Below, piece after piece: positions 51,740-61,700 of a DNA stretch of 64,000 nucleotides. The notes beneath the pieces were generated by a model. That model had not been told where the DNA came from and made no database searches. It saw only the letters and a program-made list of their open reading frames with translations. The stretch comes from CAYXAA01 sp964462985. Lineage in GTDB: Bacteria > Pseudomonadota > Alphaproteobacteria > Rhizobiales > Stappiaceae. The stretch spans positions 62,001 through 126,000 of the forward strand of contig CAYXAA010000002.1 in assembly GCA_964462985.1 (NCBI GenBank). The letters are read 5' to 3'. Within the stretch, counting starts at the first letter, position 1. Every line of letters begins with the position of its first letter. The position numbers were made by a program, and so were the translations under genes.

Positions 51740-53098
51740 ATGAGGGTCGATGATGGTATGGCAATGAGGGCACCAGCCGCAGGGACGGCCTGGGCCTGGG
51801 TCATGCGCTGGTGGTGCTTCGCGCTTCTCGCCTTGTGCCTCACGTTGGTCGCTTCCACTGGAGATGGGGTGGCGCAGGAGGTCTCCCCGCTTCCGAGTTG
51901 GCCGGCCATTGACCTCCCGGTCGGTCAAGGGCGGATCTTCCGCTTCAACCAGCCTGTGGAATCAGTACTCATTGCAGATTCGACCATTGCCGATGTTCAA
52001 GTCGTTTCACCCGACGTTGTCTACGTCTTCGGCCTGAAGCCTGGCCTTACCAACCTCATGGCAATCACGGCGGACCGCCAAGTCGAGGCGACGGCAGAAT
52101 TTCGCGTCACGGCGGACGTACGACCTGCACAGGGCGCCATGCGCAAGCTGCAGCCGACAGGAACGACTGAGCTGACCATCTTTGGCAACCGCATTGTTTC
52201 GACCGGGAATGCACGCAACATCGACGAGGCGCTCGACACCGACAGCGTGGCACGCATCTATTCTCCCCCCGGTCAGCCGCCGATCAACGGCATGACGGTC
52301 CAGGGCGCCCATCAGATCAATATCCGCGTGCGCTTCGCGGAAGTGGCCCGGACGGAGCTCCTGTCCTATGGCGTCGATTGGGACGTGTTTCTGACCTCAG
52401 GTGACTTCAGCTTTGGCCTCATGCGCAGCGGCGGAGCGAGCGTGGAGTCGGGAGGACTCGGCATCGCCTTTTCCGGTGGTGGCGTCAACGTCGAGGCCGT
52501 GCTGGAGGCTCTACAGCGCAACGGCATTGTCAAGATTCTGGCCGAACCGAACCTGACGGCGGTCACCGGCCGCACCGCCCGCTTTCTGGCCGGCGGAGAG
52601 GTTCCCATCCCGGTGCCGGCTTCTGACAACACCGTCACGATTCAATACAAGTCCTTCGGCGTTTCGCTTGGCTTCACGCCGACGGTCATTTCTGAGGACC
52701 GGATCGCGCTTCATGTACAGCCGGAGGTCAGCGCAATCTCAAACGCCGGTACGGACCTCAACATAGCCGGGTTCAGCGCACCGAGCTTCGTGGTTCGCAG
52801 GGCGGACACAACCGTGGAGGTCGCAAGCGGCCAGACGTTCGCGATCGCCGGCCTGTTTCAGCAACGATACGCGACCGACCTCGAGAAGTTTCCCGTGCTT
52901 GGAGACGTCCCCATCCTCGGCGCCTTGTTTCAATCCCAGCGCTACCAGAGAGAGGAGACGGAGCTTGTCATTCTGATCACGCCCTATCTCGTCGAGCCGG
53001 TGAGGAGCCGCAAACTGGCCACGCCTCTGGACCGCCCGGCGCAGAAGCCCGTGCGGCGAAAACCAGCATCATCCGCCCAGGGCTTCATCATCAAATAA
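51740..53098 (+). CDS. sctC2: T3SS secretin SctC2 (RhcC2), CpaC/Tad-pilus type
   Basis: Outer-membrane channel of 452 residues. A signal peptide (WWCFALLALCLTLVASTGDG, cleavage near VAQ) precedes a pilus-type N-terminal domain (GQGRIFRFNQPVESVLIADS, then VYVFGLKPGLTNLMAI) as in CpaC. The secretin gate domain follows, with VKILAEPNLTAVTGRTARFL, GGEVPIPVP and GDVPILGALFQSQRYQREET near the end. It lacks the N0-N1-N3 series of usual SctC; the missing part may be SctC1. A CpaD-like gene starts at its stop codon. GAAGAGGAAA precedes the ATG. Confidence 0.9.
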   Translation: MRVDDGMAMRAPAAGTAWAWVMRWWCFALLALCLTLVASTGDGVAQEVSPLPSWPAIDLPVGQGRIFRFNQPVESVLIADSTIADVQVVSPDVVYVFGLKPGLTNLMAITADRQVEATAEFRVTADVRPAQGAMRKLQPTGTTELTIFGNRIVSTGNARNIDEALDTDSVARIYSPPGQPPINGMTVQGAHQINIRVRFAEVARTELLSYGVDWDVFLTSGDFSFGLMRSGGASVESGGLGIAFSGGGVNVEAVLEALQRNGIVKILAEPNLTAVTGRTARFLAGGEVPIPVPASDNTVTIQYKSFGVSLGFTPTVISEDRIALHVQPEVSAISNAGTDLNIAGFSAPSFVVRRADTTVEVASGQTFAIAGLFQQRYATDLEKFPVLGDVPILGALFQSQRYQREETELVILITPYLVEPVRSRKLATPLDRPAQKPVRRKPASSAQGFIIK

Positions 53099-53109
53099 TG
53101 GAGGAGCTG

Positions 53110-53634
53110 ATGGCCGGTCCGGTATCCCGTATCACGGTGTCAGAGCAGTTCGCGCCCACGGCACGGCGGCATTGCAAGGCTTTCGATCGCGCACGCCCCG
53201 TCATGGCCGCGCGCGTTCGAATCTGCTTCGCGGTGCTGCCCGCCTTGATGGGAGCGGGCTGCGCGGCTCCGCCGCAAGACTATTCGCCGCATTACAGCTA
53301 TGTGGCGACAGCACCATCGTCGGCGAAGGAGCCGAGCAGGTCCGTCCTGGTGCCGGACGCATGCCTTGCCGAACCGGCAGATCAGGTTCCGGAACCGGCG
53401 CAGACCCACATGACGTTTGTGCCTTCCCTGGGACCGCATCTGCCGCCTGGGTGCGCCAATGCCTACAATCTGCAGCAGATGGCCGTCAGGGAACGCGATC
53501 TCGTCGTCGGACGGCAGCTCGGGCCAGCACCGGCGGCGCCGTCCGTTCGTGCGGCGCGGCGCTACCTCGATGGAGAAGAGCCTGCGCTTGGGGGGGCCCA
53601 CAACACCGACTCGGCGACAACCCCTGTGCCATGA
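53110..53634 (+). CDS. CpaD-like outer-membrane lipoprotein, secretin partner
   Basis: A 174-residue protein with the Tad-pilus CpaD pattern in its C-terminal half: LPPGCANAYNLQQMAVRERD, then LVVGRQLGPAP and RAARRYLDGE (CpaD proteins have GCATQ-N-L...DLV..R...Y..G). A lipobox MGAGC puts the lipid-carrying Cys at residue 51, or residue 20 if translation starts at ATG 53203. ATG 53110 has GGAGG upstream. It probably helps the secretin reach or sit in the outer membrane. No family name is certain, but position and motif agree. Confidence 0.65.
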   Translation: MAGPVSRITVSEQFAPTARRHCKAFDRARPVMAARVRICFAVLPALMGAGCAAPPQDYSPHYSYVATAPSSAKEPSRSVLVPDACLAEPADQVPEPAQTHMTFVPSLGPHLPPGCANAYNLQQMAVRERDLVVGRQLGPAPAAPSVRAARRYLDGEEPALGGAHNTDSATTPVP

Positions 53635-53729
53635 TCACGCCCTGCAATTTCAGGGAGACAGCAATCCACCGACTTCGCAGTGGGTTCGCTCGTCGTACAG
53701 CCGCAAATAGCCGTGTTGCCAAAGCCCCG

Positions 53730-54545
53730 CTAGATCTCGATCGAGCCGAGAGCTTGAGCGCGCGCCTGCGGCGTCGACTTCGACAGGATGGTCCTGGCTT
53801 GGGCCAGCAGGGTTTCGATCTCACGTGTCGTCAACCCGGTAGGAGGTGCGGCGCGAACTTCTTCGGCTTGGCCAACGAGGCCGTAGGCAATGACGGCGTT
53901 GCGTTTGTGGCGAGGCTGTGCTGCCGGCGCCGCGGCAATTGTCTGGATCAACGGCATGGCGCGGTCGCGATCACCGGCAAGAGCCGAGGCGAGCGCCAGG
54001 TTGACCTGGAAGTCCAGATCATTCGGCGACAGTGCGAGCGCCTTTGCGAAGGTGGCCTGGGCGTCCTCCAGCCGCCCGCCGAAAATCTGAGCCACCCCCA
54101 GCCGATTGTAAGCCGAACCGGTGTTGACGATCTGTGCCCCCTCGGTCAGGGCCCGGATCCCTGCCTCTACGTCGCCGGATTGGACCATCGCGCTGCCGAG
54201 TCCGACGAGCGCCAGTCCATTTTTGGGCGACCTCGTGAGGACGGTGTTGTAGGTCTTGATCGCTTCGGCAGTGTAGCCCGCCCGTGCATAGGCATCGGCG
54301 ACTGCGAGGAGATTCGAAGGGGTTGCATCCGGTGCGGCGGCGGCGCGCTGATAGAGCGCAATCGCCGTTCCGTCGTCGCCGTGCGCCTCCAGGTCGGCAG
54401 CGAGCTTCAGCAGGCGTGCCGACTGCGAGGCCGCATCCGCGTCGTGCGCGGCCTGGGACGACCCGTCGGTACCCGACATCGTCGAGCAGCCGGCGAGCGC
54501 CGTCGTCAAGACGGCGGCGACAAACATCCTGTACAGCAGCTGCAT
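53730..54545 (-). CDS. TadD-like TPR lipoprotein
   Basis: About 271 residues. A lipoprotein signal ends in TALAGC, and five or so TPR units follow (ALYQRAAAAPDATPSNLLAV, AIKTYNTVLTRSPKNGLALV, ALTEGAQIVNTGSAYNRLGV, AQATFAKALALSPNDLDFQV). TadD proteins of Tad pili have this build and act as pilotin-like assembly factors. The gene faces the CpaD-like gene (95-base gap) and diverges from sctU. The ATG at 54545 has GGAGG only one base away, and an ATG at 54575 is also possible. Confidence 0.75.
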   Translation of the reverse strand: MQLLYRMFVAAVLTTALAGCSTMSGTDGSSQAAHDADAASQSARLLKLAADLEAHGDDGTAIALYQRAAAAPDATPSNLLAVADAYARAGYTAEAIKTYNTVLTRSPKNGLALVGLGSAMVQSGDVEAGIRALTEGAQIVNTGSAYNRLGVAQIFGGRLEDAQATFAKALALSPNDLDFQVNLALASALAGDRDRAMPLIQTIAAAPAAQPRHKRNAVIAYGLVGQAEEVRAAPPTGLTTREIETLLAQARTILSKSTPQARAQALGSIEI

Positions 54546-54635
54546 GCCTCCGCTTTCAATCGTCAGAATCGTCACGGCTCAACGGATTCTGCGGTTATTT
54601 CGGGCAATTTTGCGGTTTCTTTGGCCGGTTGAAAC

Positions 54636-55670
54636 ATGGCGGACAACAGCGAGGAAAAAAGACTACCAGCGTCCGAAAAAAAGCTGCGCGAGGGGCGCCG
54701 AAAGGGGCAGGTCCCGCATAGTCGAGATCTCGTCGCCGGCTTCACGCTTTTTGCCGCCCTGCTTTATCTGTTTGTTGCGTGGCCTGTTCTATCGGATCGC
54801 ATCATAGAGTTGGCTCAAACCGTGTCCGGCCCCCTCTCGCCGGAGCTCCTCACCCGTGCGATTCGGCAGGTCTTCGCCACGATCCTGCTGACGTCGGCCC
54901 CGCTGGTGGCGATCCTGATCACAGCCACCGTCCTGTTTGGCATGATTGCGACGCGCGGTCCCGTGTTCTCCTTCGAGACGATTAAACCCCAGTTCGAGCG
55001 CATCAATCCGGGAAAAGGGATTGAACGCCTCGCGTCGCTGCACAATCTCGTCGAGTTTATCAAGGGACTCGTCAAAACCGTCTTTCTTGCATGTCTTTTC
55101 ATCGCCGTGCTGCTCGCATGGCTCCAGGCGATGGTGGAGGCTCCAGGCTGCGGTGAAACCTGCATCGGCCCTATGGTGCTGTCCGTGCTCGCTCCTGTTG
55201 GTGCGGCAGCGGCACTGGCGTTCATTGTCATCGGCATTCTCGATGTCCCGATCCAGCGTTGGCTGTTCCGCCGCGACATGAGGATGACGCGAACAGAATT
55301 CCGGCGCGAGCAGAAGGACCTTGAAGGTCACCCGCAAATTCGGCAGGAGTTGCGGCGGCAGCGGCAGGACGCAGTTGCACGGCCGACCTGGATCGGTCTC
55401 CACAACGCCGTTCTTGTCGTCGCAAGCCGTAACCGTGTGGTCGCACTGCGCTATGTGAAAGACGAAACTCCGATACCGGTGGTCGTTGGCACCGCGCGGG
55501 ATGAAGCCGTGGCAGCCTTGCTGACGACTGCACGCGATCAGGGAACTCCAATTGTAGAGGATGCCGTGCTTGCCGACGCCCTGTTCGAAACGTCACGGCC
55601 CGGCGGATACGTCGATCCGGATCACTTCACTCCGCTCGTGCGACATCTCGTGCGACTGAAGTTGGTTTAG
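54636..55670 (+). CDS. sctU: T3SS switch protein SctU with altered autocleavage site
   Basis: Export apparatus protein of 344 residues, FlhB homologue, that normally switches substrate class after self-cleavage. The N-terminal part has the usual basic start (EEKRLPASEKKLREGRRKGQ, then VPHSRDL) and four spans; the cytoplasmic domain has the linker MTRTEFRREQKDLEGHPQIR. The cleavage motif NPTH is replaced by ASRN at residues 263-266, with the flanking strands VLVV and ALRY kept. It is placed far from sctT and transcribed on its own, divergent from the TadD-like gene. Confidence 0.93.
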   Translation: MADNSEEKRLPASEKKLREGRRKGQVPHSRDLVAGFTLFAALLYLFVAWPVLSDRIIELAQTVSGPLSPELLTRAIRQVFATILLTSAPLVAILITATVLFGMIATRGPVFSFETIKPQFERINPGKGIERLASLHNLVEFIKGLVKTVFLACLFIAVLLAWLQAMVEAPGCGETCIGPMVLSVLAPVGAAAALAFIVIGILDVPIQRWLFRRDMRMTRTEFRREQKDLEGHPQIRQELRRQRQDAVARPTWIGLHNAVLVVASRNRVVALRYVKDETPIPVVVGTARDEAVAALLTTARDQGTPIVEDAVLADALFETSRPGGYVDPDHFTPLVRHLVRLKLV

Positions 55671-55767
55671 CCCCTCCCTACGCCGCCCCGTCCGACAAAC
55701 CACGCAAGAATAGCCACGTACCCAGTCGCGCAGCAGAAACGGCTCGAGGATTGTTCCCACGTCACGA

Positions 55768-58700
55768 TCAGGCCGCTGCCGATCCCGGAAGGTAGATCCT
55801 GTCGCCCGCAAAGATCACGTGCGGATTGTGGATGTGATCCATGTTCAACACGACGGTGTCGGCCACGTCCTTCTGATGGCTTCGGGCTATGCTGCCGATG
55901 CTCTGACCGGGCTCCACGATTACCCAGGCGTAGCCTTCGCTTTCCAATTGCGGGTTAAAGCGGCCGTTCGCATCCTGCGCTCCTCCGGCATGCGGGTTGA
56001 CGAAGGACGCATCAACCCAGCCCTCGTGCTGCTCGCCGTCGGGGCCAAATCCGGTGACTGCCGCCCATTCATGACCATCCTTGTCCGTTCTGCGCTCACC
56101 GGTTTCCTGGATAAGCGCCCCTGAACGAAGCACTGTGATCACCTCCGACTCGCTTCCAGGCCCCTCGCGCAGGTTGAGACCCTCGTCCGAAATCACGACC
56201 AGCTGCGGTGCCGGCGTTTCCGGCTCCTCGGGCTCGGTCGGTGAAGATTCCGGTTCGGTCTCGGCGGGCGGGTCTTCCGGTTGGGGCTGGGTTGACGAGT
56301 CCTCCGGCTCGGAAACGCCCGGGGTTTCCTCCGATTCAGGTCCGGTTGGTGTTTCCTCCGGGGCCGGTAAGGGTTCCTGCGGTGTCGAATCGTCGGTTGG
56401 CGATGGGGTACTCCCATCGTCTGCGAGCACGTTCGCCCATGCCATCGCACTGAAGGTGAGCAGTCCCCCGCCGAACGTGACACCAAGGACGATTCGCGGT
56501 CCAAGGGTCGGGTTGCCATTCTTCGTCGTTGACGGACGCCAGGCATCATAGAGAAGGTGGGCCGAGCCGTAGGCGAACAAGCCGCCGCCGACGAGGTCCG
56601 GCGCGGCGCCAGGCAATGCGGATACGTCCCCGATGACTTCGCCAGTGGGTCCACGCAGATACTCGACACTTCCTGCCACGTACAGGGGAAGTGCCACCTT
56701 GTCCGTTTCAGGGAAAGCGCTCTTGCCGGTTCGCAGTTCCTCGATCGCCTTGCCGGCATACATCACGTTGCCGATCTGATAGGACCCGTTGACAAATGGG
56801 GCGTTCGGGAAATCAGCGATGCCAGAAGCAATGTTGGGCATGAAAGTGACGGCTTCCACACCTCGCAACGTCCGGCCAAGAGGCTGATTGGGACGGGTCT
56901 TGTCAGGGTACCCTGCCCTCAAAATCATGCTTACGCCGCGAAGGCCGTAGGCGGTTGCCGCAATGGGTGCGCGGATGTGCGGCGGCATCGCGAGGAATGC
57001 AGCAGTCCCCATCAAGGCCGCCGTGTAACCGAAGGTAAGTTTCGGCTCCATGATACTGAGGGCCGAGGTCTGCTCGGGTGAGAGCCTGAGCTTCTGGCTT
57101 GGCCTGAGGCCGCCCGCCTGATCGGAGGTAAAGACTCTCAATTGAGCCAGACTCAAAGCGGCAATCTGCCTCGGCGCAAACTTGCGGATGGTTGCTCTGT
57201 CAATTCCCGGAATGGTTGCCGGGGAGATCGCCTGGAGTTGTTCTGCCGTGAAGGCTCTCAACTGCTCTTTGCTCAACGCGTTGAAATGCTCAGCTTTGAA
57301 AGCGCCCACCTGTCTCGGAGTCAGTCCTTCGAGCTGCTGCGGCAGGAACGCTGCGACCTGATCCGAGGACAGCCGTGAGACCTTCTTGTCCGTCAGTGTG
57401 GCGAGTTGCTCCGACGAGAGGCTCTGCAGTTGAGCACCGTCCATGTCCCTCCACTGATCGACGGTGACCTTCGCCGTCTGATCAGATGTAAGCGCGGCAA
57501 TCTGCTCGGGGGTGAAATCCCCCACCTGCCGCGGTTTCAATTGGGCGATTCTTCCGGGCGCGATCGCCTCAAGCTGGCTCGGGGAGATCGCCTGCAGCTG
57601 CTCCGTGCCCAGCGCCCGCAACTGTTTCGGCCGAAGGGATGCAATCTGGTCGTAGGTGAGCTTTCCAACCTGTGCTGGCGTCAGCGCCTCGATCTGGTCG
57701 GGCCTCAGTTGCGACAGATGTCGTGGCTTGATCGAGGTGAGATAGCTGTCCGTCAGCATGGGGATCTCAGCGAGCGTCAATCCCCTCACCTCGCGTGCCG
57801 TCGGCGCAGACGCCGGTGGCTGCGCCCCTGAAGGCGGCGGCGTATGCTCGCTGGATGCTCCCCTGATCCACGGAACCACCGCCGCATCGCCTGTCTCGGC
57901 ATCACGCACGAGGATATGCGTCTTGCCGGCCACACTCGGATCGTCGCCGCGCAACCGCGAACCATCCGCCGGTGGAATATAGACCCGATCGCCGCTAGTC
58001 GGCGGCTCGCCGTAGGCGAAGGCGCTTATGGTGTGCCCATCATCGTCGGTGAAACGGAAGGTGGGGATTCCTTGGGACCTTGCCCTTGCGTAAGAAGCAA
58101 AGCCCGCCGCGCCCATGCCCGTGCCGGCAAGCCCTGTTGCGAGGCCGGTGATTGCGTCAGCGATCTGAAGCCCCGACATCTGATGGAAGTTCTGCGCGAG
58201 ATCTTTGGCCGAAACGTACATAAGCGGAGCGCCGATCACCATAGCGCTCCCGTCGAGCGTAAGGGCGGCCAGGTTGAGACCTTCGGTGCTCCTCATATAG
58301 CCGCTGACCTGACGCATATGCGGGGCGTAATGCCAGAGTCGGCTGAGGCGGGTGCTGTTGGCGGCGGCGTTGATCGTTCCGGTGGTACGCACTGCACCAA
58401 TTCCGGCCAGGAAGGCCTGCCCTTTGGTCAGGTTGAGGCTGCGTGCCATGCCAATGCTGCGCAGACCGCCCGAGGCCATCGGCAATGCCGTCGTCGCAAT
58501 CATCGCCATGTTCATAAGCGATTCTGTCTCACCCCACTCGCCGCCATGCTGGATGTGGTTATACTGGCGAATGGCGGCCCGCGTGCCGAGATACGTGCCG
58601 CCGGCGATCGCGAGTGGAGCAGCAATCGGCGCTGCCGGCGTGAGGGAGGCAAAGGAAGCAACCGCGGTGCCGATGCCAACGAGCGGGTCAACCACCTTGT

Positions 58701-61700
58701 CCCAGGCCGTCACATTGCGGGCCTTGACTACGTCCAGCGCGATCTCACCGTCGGACCCCGGAGTCATTTGGAAGCCCGTCGGCACAATCAGATGACCGTG
58801 CTCGGAAAACAGGCTGTTGTTGTCCTGAAAGTCCTCCACGCTGTCGAACACCTTGCCGGCAACATCGACATAGCGCACGTCGCCATCACCGTTCCTGACG
58901 GCAAATAGCGCCATTTGCTGGATGCCGTCTTCGGGATCGACGTAGAAGACCGGGACCACCCTGACCTTGGCATCGTCGCCGCCGATGTCACGGATCTCAC
59001 TGGTGACCTTGCCGAGCACGTCACGGCCTTCCTCGGTGGAGGTATCCAGGTGCAACGCCTCTATGATGGTCTCGTCGCTGAACGGACGGAAGGTCTCGTC
59101 GTACCCCTGATCGTAAAGCGACCCGATCTGCTGCTGGACATTGGCGAGCACATCGCCCCGGCGCTCCTCGAAATAGGCGCTCTCCAGGCCCTGAAGATGC
59201 TCTCGCCGTCCGGTCTCATTGAACGGTGCGACCGGCTGTGTGCGCTGGAATGCCAGCCAGTCTGCCGCTGACCTTGCAATGTCCCGGGTGCTTTCAAGGG
59301 TATCGTACATGTCCTGCGCCAGCTCCAGCGCGAGCCAGCTGTAGGCCAGTGACGGATCGACCCAGCGCATTTGGTCGGCTTCGCCGTCGCCATCGGTGTC
59401 GATCTCGACCTGAACAGGCGCATCGCTTGCCGTCAGGGCCTCCAGGCCATTGGCCTCATATCCGTCGGCGACGTCGGGATGCACGTAAATCGACCGATCA
59501 CCGATATCGATCCTGACCGGTTCGACACCGTCCGGGAAGCTTCCCCCAGGGGGCTCGATCGTGCCGGTGCCGTGCTCTTCCAGTAGATTGTTGTACTCCG
59601 CCTCAAGCTCGTCGATCTGGCTGCCGAGATCCTCGATTCGGACGTCAAGCTGCTCCTCAAGCGTGCGATTGACCGTCTCACCTGCGCTCTGTTCGGCTCG
59701 TTGCAGGATTTCGAGCCGATTTCCGGCAACGCAGATGTCCGCATTCGGCTGTGTGCCCTGGAACGTTTGCCATTCCTCGCTGAACGAATAGTAGCGATAA
59801 TTTTCGTTCGGGTTCTCCCACGTGAGCTGGTACTTGGTCTCGCCGTGTTCAAAGTGATTGACCACCCATAGCTGACCATCCTCATCAATAATCTCATTGC
59901 CCTGGAAGGAGCTGTTCTCGAAAAGCTGCGGATTATCGCTATTGTATTCGGCGAGCAGCCGCTGGCTGATGTCCCCTAACTCGAGTTGGGCAGCAGCGAG
60001 ATCGCTCCGCGCCTGGTAGAGATCGGCATAGGCTCCGTCGATCTCGAGCTGCCTTCCGAGCGCGTCCCGCTCGACCTTCAACTGAAGCCAGCTGGTTGCC
60101 GTCTCTGCGTCGATCCACAGCCATTCGAGTGTGCCGTCGCCATCGGTATCACGCTGGATGGCGACCGGCTGCCCGCCATCGGTGAGCGCCGCCAAGCCGT
60201 CGTCCTCATAGGCTTCCGCCACCTCTGGCGCGACCTGGACCGTCTCGTCGCCGACCGTGATCTCGACCGGCTCGACATCCTCGGGGAGCCCCTCCACGCC
60301 GTCTCCAAACTGGCTCTCCAGATCAGAGAGCGCAAGATCGGTGACCAAGCTGTCGCCCAGGGTACGCTGATAATTGGCTTGCGAAAGCAGCGCATCGACT
60401 TCCGCATGCGCAGCCTGCCCCTTTCTGTACTCTTCCTGATAATTGTAGTTGCTGTCGGCAGAGGTGATGACCGGCGTCTCCCCATCGGGGTAGAATGGCA
60501 TGTTCTCCTGCTTGGTTATCGCCTCCCCGAGCAAGCGTTGCGATTCCTCGTAGGCTGCCAGCGCGTCCTGCGCATTCGTCACACGGCCATTGGCGTCAGA
60601 CAGCCGCTGTTGCGCAGCCGCCAGATCGCCTTCGGGCTCGGGCCGCACCCACCGGTATCCGTGTTCGCCAAGGGCCTCGTCCAGGGTTGCCCCGGCCGCC
60701 TCCATAGCTTCCTCGACAGCCGGATCGAGCGCCCACACATCCAGTTGCGCCTGAATTCGCTCCATCTCGGCCTGGAGCGTCATCACTTCGCCGAGCACCA
60801 CGTTTTCGGCCGCGATTGCGCGGGCAACTTCAGGATGGACCCAACGCCAGGTGCCCTCAACCTTCATCGGCACCCAGTCTACGGTGGGATCCAGCCCGGC
60901 CGGCGGCTCGCCCTGGAAGTTGATGCCGGTGACGTTGCCATCTTCGTCCGTCTCGATGGTCGGCTGGGCCTCCGGGCCAAGGCCGTGCTCCTCTATCGCC
61001 GCCTCGGTCGCAGCCCGAAGTTCGCCGGCTTCCGCGAGGAGATCCTCATAGGTCTTGCCGGAGAACATGCCCTCGATGACCGTCATGACGATTTCGTCTT
61101 CGGCGGCCTGTGCGGGATTGCTGCTTTGCGGGTTGATCGACAGAAGCGTGCGTGCCAGCGTCTCGTCGAGACTGCCCGGCTCAATCTCGATTTCCGTGCC
61201 GTCCTCGTTGTCCCTGAGAACCATTCCGCCGTCGGGTTCAGTGGTCAGCGTGTAACCGTTGAAGGTCACCTCGACGGTCTCTTGGGAGTCACCGTTTGCT
61301 CCGGGCACCGTGGTCGTTTCGGTGCGACGCCCCTCGGTGTCGGTCACCGTCTCCGTGACCGTGCCGTTGCTGGACGTGGTGCGCTCGACTTCGCTGCCGT
61401 TCTCGTCAACGTAGCGGACCGTGCGCGTCTCACTCCCCGGCCGGCTGCTTTCGTCCACAACCGGGCCGATGAAGACACTCGAGTTAAAATAGTAGCCTGC
61501 CACCACTTTCCCGGTTTCAGGGTCGACGATTTCCGTCGTTGTCGAAGTGCCGCTCTGGTCTGTCGTGCTGTCCTGATTGATCTCGTAGCCGGCCGCCTCG
61601 AGCTGGGCGATCACCTGGTCCTCGGTAAGCCCCCGTTCTTCGGCAATGGTCGCAATGCTTTTTCCGGCGATGACATCTTCGAGGATACTTGCGGTTCCCT

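Noticed and set aside
51740..54545. Possibility that the CpaC/CpaD/TadD-like genes are part of a full Tad pilus locus
   Set aside because: No CpaE, CpaF/TadA, TadB, TadC, prepilin peptidase or pilin gene is nearby, while T3SS genes surround the module on both sides.
53172..54632. A 486-codon plus-strand frame spanning the CpaD-like and TadD-like genes
   Set aside because: It overlaps two genes with lipoboxes and family patterns; its own translation is Arg/Gly-rich and featureless.
37275..55670. Possibility that the locus is flagellar
   Set aside because: Secretin parts, a SctJ lipoprotein, SctD with FHA domain, SctK and the nolB-nolT-nolU-nolV-like order are specific to non-flagellar T3SS; no flagellin, hook or motor genes are present.
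57060..57785. Recent tandem DNA repeat or CRISPR array
   Set aside because: The 24-base units differ strongly at DNA level and stay in frame; periodicity is only in the protein.
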